Assembly (NCBI GenBank): GCA_021781415.1
Contig: JAJXWW010000051.1
Coordinates: 1-32,159 of the forward strand
Length of the DNA: 32,159 nucleotides
Direction of reading: 5' to 3'
From: Planctomycetota bacterium
GTDB lineage: Bacteria; Planctomycetota; Planctomycetia; Gemmatales; Gemmataceae
Part shown: piece after piece, positions 25,119 through 31,577 of the stretch
How the letters are laid out: every line of letters begins with the position of its first letter
How positions within the stretch are numbered: the first letter of the stretch is position 1
Position numbers and translations under genes: made by a program
The notes under the pieces: model-generated
Seen by the model: the letters and a program-made list of their open reading frames with translations, nothing else
Database searches by the model: none
What the model was told of the DNA's origin: nothing

Positions 25119-25177
25119 GCTCCACCTCCGCGACGGGTGTATAATCGCTCGCCGTCAAAAAGGGAAGACGAATCCGC

Positions 25178-25564
25178 TCAGCTCCAGCCATAAATCATCA
25201 GCGCGAGGCCGAGCCACTGAGTCAGCGTGGCACCCGCACTCAGAAGGACGGAGGCTTTGGCGCGATTGCGCGCCGATCGATCGTCGCCCACCCCGCGCGC
25301 GGCGCGCCAGCCGTAATATATTCCGAGCGGGCCTAGCACCAGACCGAAACCGGGTAGCAGCGACCACAAGGCCAGACGATACGCATGCCAGGCGGTTGGA
25401 TGTTTGCTGTCGAGCGCGATCTCGCTGAGGTCGTCAGCTCGGCGTCGGCCGTTGGGTCGCCGAGCCGACCGCGACGGCTTTTTCGGGGAAGCCAGGGCGC
25501 TTCCACAAGCGGCACAAGCGACAGCTTCGACAGTGTTCGCAGCGTGACAGGCCGGACAATCCAT
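25178..25564 (-). CDS. Zinc-ribbon membrane protein (DUF4190-like)
   Basis: A 128-residue protein. The N-terminus [20 protein letters not shown] is a zinc ribbon with two CxxC pairs, followed by a basic, low-complexity linker (residues about 27-45). Two membrane segments then flank a short loop ([20 protein letters not shown] and [20 protein letters not shown]), the layout of DUF4190-type proteins. The function is unknown. An upstream in-frame start at 25603 exists, but the zinc ribbon begins at the chosen ATG. It diverges from trpE. Confidence 0.72.
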   Translation of the reverse strand: MDCPACHAANTVEAVACAACGSALASPKKPSRSARRPNGRRRADDLSEIALDSKHPTAWHAYRLALWSLLPGFGLVLGPLGIYYGWRAARGVGDDRSARNRAKASVLLSAGATLTQWLGLALMIYGWS

Positions 25565-25703
25565 AAAATCCGAAGTACAAAGGAGAGGGGGTGGTTCCAA
25601 CACCGTTGCGCGGCGCGCTCGCCGCTCCTGGGTAAGGTGTTATACGTCCTTCTCTGGTTTTCGTCTTTTTACGCTTCGCACTTGGCCTGGGGTGTTCGAT
25701 TTT

Positions 25704-27224
25704 ATGCGCTACCGTCCGAGCTTCGACGAATTTGTCGCTCTAACCCGATCTTCCTCCGATCCCGTGGGCTTGGTTCCCGTCTATCGCCAACTCATCGGTG
25801 ACACGCTGACGCCGGTAAGCGCCTTCTGCAAAATCCAAGAGGGCGACTGGTCGTTCCTGTTCGAGAGCGTCATCGGCGGCGAACGTCTGGGCCGCTACAG
25901 TTTCGTCGGCTCCGGTCCCTTCTTACGTTTTCAGGCGTTCGGCAACCGCGTGCGCATCGACGAGACGCTGCTCGGAGTGCCGACGCAACCCCGCGCTCCA
26001 AAAGAGATCGAACATCCCGATCCGCTCCGTTTACTGGAGGAACTCCTGTCGGCCTATCGCGCGCCGGCTTTACCCGGTTTGCCGCGCTTCTGCGGCGGAG
26101 CGGTGGGCTATGCCGCCTACGACACCGTTCGCTACGTCGAACGTCTGCCGAATCCGCCGTCGGACGATCGTGGCTTACCCGATCTCTGTTTCGCCTTCTA
26201 CGATCGCATGGTGATCTTCGACCACATCAACAAAACCGTGGCGGTCGTCGCCCATGCCCACGTCGATCCAGAGAACCTACGCGGCTGTTACGACGCCGCC
26301 TGCGAGCGCGTGGATCGTCTGGTCGAGCGCCTCCAACAAGGCGTCGCCGATCTGCAGTTGACCGACATTCAGCCGCTCGGCGAGGCGACGGCTCCCTTCC
26401 GCTCGAACTTCGAGCGCTCCGACTTCGAGTCCGCCGTCGAACGCTGCAAGGAGTACATCGAGGCCGGCGACATTTTCCAGGTCGTCCTCAGCCAGCGTCT
26501 CCAGACTGAAACGCGCGCCCGCCCCTTCGATATTTACCGGACCTTGCGCGTCGTCAATCCGAGTCCGTTCCTGTTTTATCTAAAATCCGGCTCGCTTTGC
26601 TTGATCGGTTCGTCGCCGGAGATCATGGCGCGCGTCGAAGGGGACAGGCTGACCATCCGCCCTTTGGCCGGGACGCGACGGCGCGGCAAAACCGAAGAGG
26701 AGGATGCTCACCTCGCCGCCGAGCTGCTCGCCGACCCGAAGGAACGCGCCGAACACATCATGCTCGTCGATCTCGGTCGCAACGACGTGGGCCGCGTCGC
26801 CCGATACGGCACGGTGCAACTGAGCGATGAAATGACGGTGGAGCGCTACAGCCACGTCATGCACTTGTGCAGTACGGTGACGGGCCGCCTGCAACCCGGC
26901 AAGACCGCTTTTGACGCCTTGCGTTCGTGTCTCCCTGCTGGAACGCTCAGCGGCGCGCCCAAGGTGCGGGCCATGGAAATCATCGACGAATTGGAGCCAC
27001 ACCGTCGCGGACCCTACGGCGGAGCGGTCGGCTACATCGACTTCAGCGGCAACATGGATACTTGTATCGCCCTACGCACCCTGGTACTGAAGGGCCAGAC
27101 GGCGTACTTACAAGCCGGCGCGGGCATCGTCGCCGACAGCGTGCCCGCGAACGAATACGAAGAGACGCTGAACAAAGCGCGGGGGTTATTGCGAGCCTTG
27201 GAGATGGCCGAGAAACAGTTGTGA
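25704..27224 (+). CDS. trpE: Anthranilate synthase component I
   Basis: A 506-residue enzyme that converts chorismate and ammonia to anthranilate, the first step of tryptophan synthesis. It carries PLAGTRRRG near residue 318, the TrpE form of the motif that reads PIKGT in the pabB paralogue at 7478. Other signs are VPVYRQL near the N-terminus, [84 protein letters not shown] and [20 protein letters not shown]. The ATG at 25704 is chosen; a GTG at 25692 is also in frame. No trpG or other trp gene is adjacent. Its last 54 bases and 42 bases of 3' flank are repeated at 28436-28531. Confidence 0.95.
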   Translation: MRYRPSFDEFVALTRSSSDPVGLVPVYRQLIGDTLTPVSAFCKIQEGDWSFLFESVIGGERLGRYSFVGSGPFLRFQAFGNRVRIDETLLGVPTQPRAPKEIEHPDPLRLLEELLSAYRAPALPGLPRFCGGAVGYAAYDTVRYVERLPNPPSDDRGLPDLCFAFYDRMVIFDHINKTVAVVAHAHVDPENLRGCYDAACERVDRLVERLQQGVADLQLTDIQPLGEATAPFRSNFERSDFESAVERCKEYIEAGDIFQVVLSQRLQTETRARPFDIYRTLRVVNPSPFLFYLKSGSLCLIGSSPEIMARVEGDRLTIRPLAGTRRRGKTEEEDAHLAAELLADPKERAEHIMLVDLGRNDVGRVARYGTVQLSDEMTVERYSHVMHLCSTVTGRLQPGKTAFDALRSCLPAGTLSGAPKVRAMEIIDELEPHRRGPYGGAVGYIDFSGNMDTCIALRTLVLKGQTAYLQAGAGIVADSVPANEYEETLNKARGLLRALEMAEKQL

Positions 27225-27266
27225 GCGGGCGGGGTTGCATGTTCTTCGATGACCCCTTACAATCTT
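27171..27266 (+). repeat. Direct repeat, copy A: trpE 3' end plus flank
   Basis: These 96 bases comprise the last 18 trpE codons including the stop and 42 bases beyond. They match 28436-28531 at 90 of 96 positions by my count, in the same orientation. Weaker similarity extends upstream (around 27104-27170 against 28391-28435, with a deletion). Confidence 0.9.
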
Positions 27267-27308
27267 TCGCAGACGATACGCTCCTCGATTTGGAAAGGAT
27301 TCCAACGA

Positions 27309-27953
27309 ATGCGATGCCTCTCTTCTCCGTTCTCCATTTCGCTCGTGGGGATGATACTCTTCACGGGAAATACGGCTCGAGCCGATAAGCTGGTATTCTC
27401 TTGGCAATCGAATTTCACACCGTCGAGTATTCGTCCGGTCCAACCGACTCAGGGAGCGCAAATCTATTTTTCGTCGAGTCAGGGAACATCCGCCGATAGT
27501 CTTCTTAAAAAAGATTATTATGCGTTGGGGACGGCCAACCAGTTGCCCTTCCTACTGCCGAACTCCACTCTGTACGACAACACACCTTTTACCATGACGC
27601 TGAGACTCACCGACGCCGCTTCGGGATCGAGCAAATTGCTGACTTTCCCCGGCACGGTGGTTGGCGGCATCCTCATCGATCCAGCCCCTGGAACTGCGGG
27701 AGAAATGGCGAGCTTTGGATTCAACAATTGGAAGCAAGCCGTTATAATCGGTGACAACATCTACAACGTCAGCATCCCACCCGGAACCATCGAAGCCTGG
27801 ACGGATCCGGTGCCGAACATCTTCGCCCAGATTGATGTCGTTCCCGTATCCAAGAACCCCGAACCCTCGTCTCTGTTACTTGCAACAATGGCTCTACCGA
27901 TGTTCGGATTCGCGCGCTGGAAAAAGCTGGCCGCACGGACGAACAAACGCTGA
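27309..27953 (+). CDS. PEP-CTERM sorted exported protein
   Basis: A 214-residue exported protein. The N-terminus (RCLSSPFSISLVGMILFTG, cleavage likely after ARA near residue 26) is a signal peptide. The C-terminus ends NPEPSSLLLATMALPMFGFA followed by RWKKLA, the PEP-CTERM sorting signal: a PEP motif, a membrane helix and basic residues. Exosortase is known to process such tails in surface and exopolysaccharide-related proteins. The middle part has no domain I recognise. AAAGGA lies 9 bases before the ATG. The gene sits between the two copies of the trpE-end repeat and faces an antitoxin-like gene. No exosortase gene is in the window. Confidence 0.82.
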   Translation: MRCLSSPFSISLVGMILFTGNTARADKLVFSWQSNFTPSSIRPVQPTQGAQIYFSSSQGTSADSLLKKDYYALGTANQLPFLLPNSTLYDNTPFTMTLRLTDAASGSSKLLTFPGTVVGGILIDPAPGTAGEMASFGFNNWKQAVIIGDNIYNVSIPPGTIEAWTDPVPNIFAQIDVVPVSKNPEPSSLLLATMALPMFGFARWKKLAARTNKR

Positions 27954-27995
27954 CGCGCCTGGGCAGCGGTGGCGCGCATTATCGCGGTTGTTGGG

Positions 27996-28298
27996 TTATC
28001 GATTTGCTTCTGGGCAAGAAGTGAGGCAACGGCCATCGTTGGTCCAGCGTTCGTCGGGGACGAGTCCGTCCATCAGGGTGACTTCCCACAACTTTCGTTC
28101 TTGCAACTCCTCGGCCCATGCTCGCGGGTCGGCCCGCAGCGCGGCATAGCCGGCGTTCAATTGCTCGAAGAAGAGTTGACGGCGGTAGGCATCGAGAGCC
28201 TTGTCGAGAACATCCGTCATGGATTGGCCGGTCTGCTCGGCAAGCTCGCACAGCAGTTGCCGTGACGTTTCGTTGATGGAAATGGTCGGTGTTGACAT
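27996..28298 (-). CDS. Antitoxin-like ribbon-helix-helix protein (MazE/CopG type), no toxin visible
   Basis: A 100-residue protein. STPTISINETSRQLLCELAE followed by SMTDVLDKALDAYRRQLFFE is a ribbon-helix-helix DNA-binding domain. The middle GYAALRADPRAWAEELQERK and LWEVTLMDGL are the typical body of antitoxins paired with MazF/PemK-type toxins. Such antitoxins usually end shortly after this DGL and overlap the toxin start; here the frame runs on about 22 residues and no MazF-like sequence (for example an RGEVWLV opening) follows. It therefore looks like an orphan, perhaps left after loss of its toxin. GAGAGGG lies 9 bases before the ATG. It is enclosed by the trpE-end direct repeats. Confidence 0.75.
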   Translation of the reverse strand: MSTPTISINETSRQLLCELAEQTGQSMTDVLDKALDAYRRQLFFEQLNAGYAALRADPRAWAEELQERKLWEVTLMDGLVPDERWTNDGRCLTSCPEANR

Positions 28299-28658
28299 GA
28301 TCTTTACCCTCTCGCGTTCACAGGTGATTATACCGGACGAGGGCGCGTCGGAATAGAGGAAACAACGGCAGCCACACTTTCGAGAGACAATTCTCCAAAA
28401 ACAGCGGCATCGCCGCCGATAGCGTTTCGCCCCAGAACAAAGCGCGAGGGTTATTGCGAGCCTTGGAGATGGCCGAGAAACAGTTGTGAGCGGTCGAGGC
28501 TGCATGTTCTTCGATGATCCCTTACGATCTTCCCCATACAATACTTGTCGTCGCAGTGAATAGGCCAGCTTGCTGACACTTTGCTGTCAGTGAATAATGG
28601 ATGCCGTCAGGGCGCTTCAGCCCGGTCGCTGAATTCCCTTGTGCGGCGAAGGCGCATC
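28299..28658. other. Intergenic region holding the second trpE-end repeat
   Basis: About 360 bases without a supported gene. It contains the antitoxin gene's promoter side, the trpE 3' fragment (28436-28531), and the inverted repeat CTGACA-n6-TGTCAG (28573-28590) flanked by two direct copies of CAGTGAATA (28554-28562 and 28588-28596), which could form an operator for the gene that follows. Confidence 0.6.
28436..28531 (+). pseudogene. Direct repeat, copy B: displaced trpE 3' fragment
   Basis: This is the second copy of the trpE end, 1,265 bp downstream of the first. It still encodes the last 17 residues (from [17 protein letters not shown]) and the stop codon, then the same 3' flank. It has no start and no upstream catalytic part. 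Similarity fades further 5' with a small deletion, so it is a relic rather than a gene. Confidence 0.85.
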
Positions 28659-29012
28659 ATGGTAGCGGAAAACGATGAGCGGTGGGCATGGGATCGCGCT
28701 TGGGCATCAATGCCGCATCGCCGCCTGCTGGCGATACCGAAGGTTGCTGATGCGGAAGCCTTTGCATTGGAATTCAGGGCGATGGTTTCTGCTACCATCT
28801 CACTAGTTCCAGCCGAGTACAGCGATAAGCCTTGGCGGCCGACCGACACGTGTCCCGTGTGCGGAGCAACAACCTTGGGTATGGACCGGCTGGCCGCGAC
28901 TCTTCACCCCAAGTTTGCGTCCGGTTTGAGCTACGGCCTTGGCGTCTGGGTGCATCCATTATGCTTTGAGAAATGTCCAGAAACCGAAGAGCCAACACCG
29001 ATACCTTGGTGA
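28659..29012 (+). CDS. Hypothetical small Cys/His-containing protein
   Basis: A 117-residue protein of unknown function. It has no signal peptide or membrane segment. The C-terminal half contains TCPVCGATTLG and WVHPLCFEKCP, that is CxxC plus HxxCxxxC, which may bind zinc. The N-terminal half (DRAWASMPHRRLLAIPKVAD) is helical in character. AAGG lies about 8 bases before the ATG. It is the first of the plus-strand genes between the trpE-end relic and the PLD-EVE gene, followed four bases later by the first 75-bp direct repeat. Confidence 0.6.
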   Translation: MVAENDERWAWDRAWASMPHRRLLAIPKVADAEAFALEFRAMVSATISLVPAEYSDKPWRPTDTCPVCGATTLGMDRLAATLHPKFASGLSYGLGVWVHPLCFEKCPETEEPTPIPW

Positions 29013-29015
29013 GAC

Positions 29016-29091
29016 GTCGAACACTTTCCCCATGCACTGCCTTTCGGGGAGGGCATGGACGATTTACTTTTTTGGTGAGTTCCGTCTGTGA
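29016..29091 (+). repeat. Imperfect direct repeat, copy 1, flanking the PLD-EVE genes
   Basis: About 75 bases that align with 31082-31158 at roughly 70%. Shared blocks are TTCCCCATG, CCTTTCGG, GGACGAT and TTCCG-n-CTGTGA. Within it CCATGC and GCATGG can pair. Both copies begin a few dozen bases or less after a stop codon of a plus-strand gene. Confidence 0.65.
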
Positions 29092-29146
29092 ATCGACACC
29101 GCAGCCAATCCGTCGCGGAAGGGTGTGACGGTATGGAGGAACTGGT

Positions 29147-29266
29147 ATGGAGATCAACGCCGGAGTAGAATCGGTGTTGCTGGTTGTAGAATCTCATCAT
29201 GGTCTCCCAGTAGAAGACAACTTGTCGCTGGCTACTTCCAGTATGCTCCATGCGAAGAGGTCATGA
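29147..29266 (+). CDS. 39-residue small ORF coupled to the PLD-EVE gene
   Basis: A short frame beginning MEINAGVESVLLVVE and ending SMLHAKRS. It is preceded by GGAGGA at an ideal 6-base spacing, one of the best ribosome-binding sites nearby. Its TGA overlaps the ATG at 29263 as ATGA, the usual arrangement for translational coupling. I recognise no family. It may be a real small protein, a leader that sets expression of the downstream nuclease, or the N-terminus of that protein separated by an old frameshift. Confidence 0.45.
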   Translation: MEINAGVESVLLVVESHHGLPVEDNLSLATSSMLHAKRS

Positions 29267-30450
29267 GGAGTATCCAGAGGCTGCACCCGACCCGGCGAGG
29301 TGATTCGATATTCGTAGTTCATTCGGAGTTCCCTCAGGCTTGGGGACTCCGGCCGGGTAGGAAAGCTGTGTTGTTCGGTGACAGACCTACATTACATGCC
29401 CTCCCCATGCCGTGGAGCAATACGATGGCCAAAGTGATCGCGGAACATGGCCATGACCGCCAACACAGGCCGCGACTTTGCCACCTGCTGAAATCATCCG
29501 ATGACCCCGTGCGGATTGCCAGCGCCTACGTCACAGACCGCGAACTGCTCCTTAGCACGAGTGGTCGGAATATCCGGCTAGTCACCTCCTTGGCACCTAT
29601 GGACATCGCTTCCGGCGCAACGTCTCTCGAAACGCTGGGCGCGCTCATCGATGCCGGGGTGGATTGCAGGTTCGTCCCAGAACGCCCACGGTTCCATGCC
29701 AAAGTGTATGTTTTTGGCAAAGAGTCCGCAGTGGTGACTTCGGCGAATCTCACCGAGAGCGCTCTTGACTCAAACATAGAGGTCGGTGTCGAGCTCGCGG
29801 CACAGGACGTGAAAGCGCTCATCGAATGGTATGACAGACTCTGGGCAACCGCGAAGCCGATTCGGCTGCCCCTGTTACTGGACCTCCGCCAGAAGGCTGC
29901 GAAACTACGACGCGAGTATGCCCGGCTGAAAAAGAAATCCAGTGCAACGCTTAACCTGGCCAGTAAGAGCCAGCCAGTAGGTCCATTTTCTGATGACTTG
30001 GCGAGGCTTTTCGAAGAGGCAGGGCGATTTTTCGTGTGCAACACGGATCGGCGGCATGGTGAGCGCACTCCCACCGGTGGCTACCTTCTTGAAGAGGAGA
30101 TGTACAGCCGAGGATACGCGACAGCATGGGAATCATTCAAGTTCCCCTCTCACATGGAGAAGGTGCAGCCCGGAGACGCGATTTTCATGTTTGCCAAGAA
30201 GGTGGGGATCATCGGCGTCGGCCGAGCAAAGGGAAAGCGCGAGACTTTGCAGCCTGGCGACCCGAAGAGACTTTACAACGGTCGTTACAAACGGGATGTG
30301 GAGTGGAGAGTCCCGGTGCATTGGTTGGACTGGCGTGCTGAGGAACATGCCCATTCGTACCCTTCTCCAAACTTCACCTTTTGGGAAGTGTCAGACGACA
30401 ACTATGCGGATCTGGTGGAAGGTGTGAAGGAGCATTTCCTTAACCAGTGA
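29263..30450 (+). CDS. PLD-family nuclease fused to a C-terminal EVE/PUA-like domain
   Basis: About 395 residues from this start. Residues about 75-190 form a phospholipase D-type domain: VRIASAYVTDRELLL, then RFHAKVYVFGKESAVVTSAN with His145, Lys147, Ser160 and Asn162 forming an HxK...SxN motif. The Asp usual in HxKxxxxD is Gly here. Only one such motif is present, so a dimer would be needed, as in the PLD restriction enzyme BfiI. A basic helical linker (about 200-230) leads to residues about 243-395, an EVE/PUA-like fold with MYSRGYATAWESFKFP, VQPGDAIFMFAKKVGIIGVG and WRVPVHWLDWR. EVE domains read modified bases in several restriction systems. In-frame starts at 29125 (GTG) and 29425 (ATG with GGAG) are alternatives. 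A modification-dependent nuclease is inferred. Confidence 0.65.
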   Translation: MRSIQRLHPTRRGDSIFVVHSEFPQAWGLRPGRKAVLFGDRPTLHALPMPWSNTMAKVIAEHGHDRQHRPRLCHLLKSSDDPVRIASAYVTDRELLLSTSGRNIRLVTSLAPMDIASGATSLETLGALIDAGVDCRFVPERPRFHAKVYVFGKESAVVTSANLTESALDSNIEVGVELAAQDVKALIEWYDRLWATAKPIRLPLLLDLRQKAAKLRREYARLKKKSSATLNLASKSQPVGPFSDDLARLFEEAGRFFVCNTDRRHGERTPTGGYLLEEEMYSRGYATAWESFKFPSHMEKVQPGDAIFMFAKKVGIIGVGRAKGKRETLQPGDPKRLYNGRYKRDVEWRVPVHWLDWRAEEHAHSYPSPNFTFWEVSDDNYADLVEGVKEHFLNQ

Positions 30451-30522
30451 TGCGCCAGCGCCGCAAAGGCGTTGCACCTGAACGCGGCGGCATTACAATT
30501 TTTCGGGGTTCAACGTCGCGCC

Positions 30523-30538
30523 ACCTGCCGTGGCAGGT
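30523..30538. promoter_or_regulatory. Perfect palindrome before the EVE-like gene
   Basis: ACCTGCC-GT-GGCAGGT is symmetric in its 7-bp arms and lies 33 bases before the gene at 30572. The centre is too short for a stable loop, so a dimeric regulator site is the more likely reading. Just upstream (30463-30493) lies a G/C-rich stretch with GCGTT-n7-AACGC that can also fold. Confidence 0.45.
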
Positions 30539-30571
30539 AAAGGTTGTTGTTCGGCCAAAGGAGACTGCATT

Positions 30572-31048
30572 ATGAGAATCGTCTGGCGACTGCTGATCGA
30601 AGAGCCAGAGATCACGCTGCCCTGGATGGCGCATAACCGGCGGATCGCTATCGGTTGGGGTGAAATCGGCAACATCCAGCAGCTCAGCACGTTCGATGCT
30701 ATCGCGGACGCGATCCGAGAACGGAATGCGAATCACCCCAACCACGCGGGGAAGCCGGAAGCAAATGTGCAGCACGGCGCACACTCACTACATGACTTCT
30801 GCTACGCGGTGCGGCCCAGCCACTTGATCATTGTCAGCGATGGCTCGCGGAGGCGGGGGGTCTGGGAGGTGAAAGGTCGGTACGAGTACATGGATCCAGC
30901 CGCGGCCCCGCTCAACTACCAGCACCAGCGACGCGCCCATCGAACCGAGATGGACCCGGATGAATTATGGCTGCAAGCGGGTCGGCGGCTGGCAGACGGC
31001 CAGATCAACTACCGCACTCTCGGTCGGTGCGCCAACGAAGTCGAGTGA
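30572..31048 (+). CDS. Stand-alone EVE/Mrr-N-like (PUA-fold) protein
   Basis: A 158-residue cytoplasmic protein. RRIAIGWGEIGNIQQLSTFD, then HSLHDFCYAVRPSHLIIVSD, GVWEVKGRYEYM and YQHQRRAHRTEMDPDELW follow the order seen in the PUA-fold reader domain that often precedes Mrr-like restriction nucleases. No nuclease motif is present, and the last 40 residues are a short helical tail. It may bind modified DNA or act as a partner of the PLD-EVE protein; this is inference. AAAGGAG lies 9 bases before the ATG. The gene is 121 bases downstream of the PLD-EVE gene, has its own palindromic site and is followed by the second 75-bp direct repeat. Confidence 0.65.
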   Translation: MRIVWRLLIEEPEITLPWMAHNRRIAIGWGEIGNIQQLSTFDAIADAIRERNANHPNHAGKPEANVQHGAHSLHDFCYAVRPSHLIIVSDGSRRRGVWEVKGRYEYMDPAAAPLNYQHQRRAHRTEMDPDELWLQAGRRLADGQINYRTLGRCANEVE

Positions 31049-31081
31049 CACCATCAGTATCCAGACGGGCGCATCAGAAGG

Positions 31082-31158
31082 CCGAACCCTTCCCCATGAT
31101 CTAACCTTTCGGACAGGGGAACGGACGATAAGTCTTTCTTGATGACTTCCGCCTGTGA
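31082..31158 (+). repeat. Imperfect direct repeat, copy 2, flanking the PLD-EVE genes
   Basis: This matches 29016-29091 in the same orientation and starts 33 bases after the EVE-like gene's stop. Within it TTCCCC (31090-31095) and GGGGAA (31116-31121) can pair. The two copies enclose the 39-residue ORF, the PLD-EVE gene and the EVE-like gene. Confidence 0.65.
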
Positions 31159-31160
31159 TG

Positions 31161-31217
31161 CGAAATCACCCCCTATCCCTCGTGATTTCGTCGGGACTCT
31201 CGTGAGTCGAATCACGA
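31161..31217. repeat. Nested, mutually exclusive palindromes
   Basis: CGAAATCAC (31161-31169) pairs with GTGATTTCG (31182-31190). TCGTGATT (31180-31187) can instead pair with AATCACGA (31210-31217), enclosing GACTC-TCGT-GAGTC (31195-31208). The middle segment can take part in only one fold at a time. Confidence 0.65.
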
Positions 31218-31452
31218 CGATTCAGAGCCTACCTCCGGGCTATGGTCGCGATGGCTGATCGACGCCAGAATAGGGTCTGCCGTCGGCTCAAGATGCAATG
31301 CAGGCTTGCGAACCATCGCATAACCCAACGCCGTCGCCTTGTGTTGCAAGGACCGTTCCTACTGCTCGGGGAAAGCGGCAAGAAATCGGTAGGAACCTCC
31401 CCGCCTCACGCCGGTTCCGGTCGGACAGCCGAAAGGGACCCTCCCGGGGAAA

Positions 31453-31559
31453 GTTGGCAAGGTTACTCGCAGCGTAATTGCAAGACATTGAAAATAAACA
31501 TGTTGCGACAAAAAGTAACCTTGCCAACCCCAAAAAAAAGTTGGCAAGGTTACTTTTTG
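31453..31559. repeat. Triplicated 14-bp element forming a perfect 20-bp inverted repeat
   Basis: GTTGGCAAGGTTAC occurs at 31453-31466 and 31540-31553, and inverted at 31515-31528. The last two extend to perfect arms 31509-31528 and 31540-31559 around an 11-base loop of CCC and eight A. The stem ends in A5/T5, so it could serve as a terminator for the minus-strand gene ending at 31578. The first copy can pair with the inverted one as an alternative. Confidence 0.75.
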
Positions 31560-31577
31560 GCAGTGCGGCTAATCGGG

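Larger units (their letters stand above)
31049..31577. other. 529-bp structured non-coding region
   Basis: No supported gene. From left to right it holds the second 75-bp direct repeat (31082-31158), nested palindromes (31161-31217), the pair GTTCCTAC and GTAGGAAC around 31360-31400 that can form a stem across about 30 bases, and three copies of GTTGGCAAGGTTAC, one inverted (31453-31553). Frames across it give no recognisable protein. Confidence 0.6.

Noticed and set aside
25637..25703. A possible leader peptide before trpE with two Trp codons (a GTG-initiated frame containing LLWFSS and LAWG).
   Set aside because: The Trp codons are not adjacent, there is no good ribosome-binding site, the frame runs into the trpE coding region, and no terminator/antiterminator hairpins follow.
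28299..28541. An N-terminal extension of the antitoxin-like gene to 28541.
   Set aside because: The extra residues are the reverse complement of the trpE-end repeat and are Arg/Cys-rich; a good ribosome-binding site precedes the ATG at 28298.
29016..31158. Integron gene cassettes with attC sites after each gene.
   Set aside because: Copy 2 contains ATCTAAC and its complement fits GTTRRRY, but copy 1 lacks it, the region after 30450 has a different sequence, and no integrase is in the window. It would need an attC covariance search to revive.
31453..31553. A short CRISPR-like array built on GTTGGCAAGGTTAC.
   Set aside because: There are only three copies, one is inverted, spacing is irregular (about 48 and 11 bases), and no cas gene is present.
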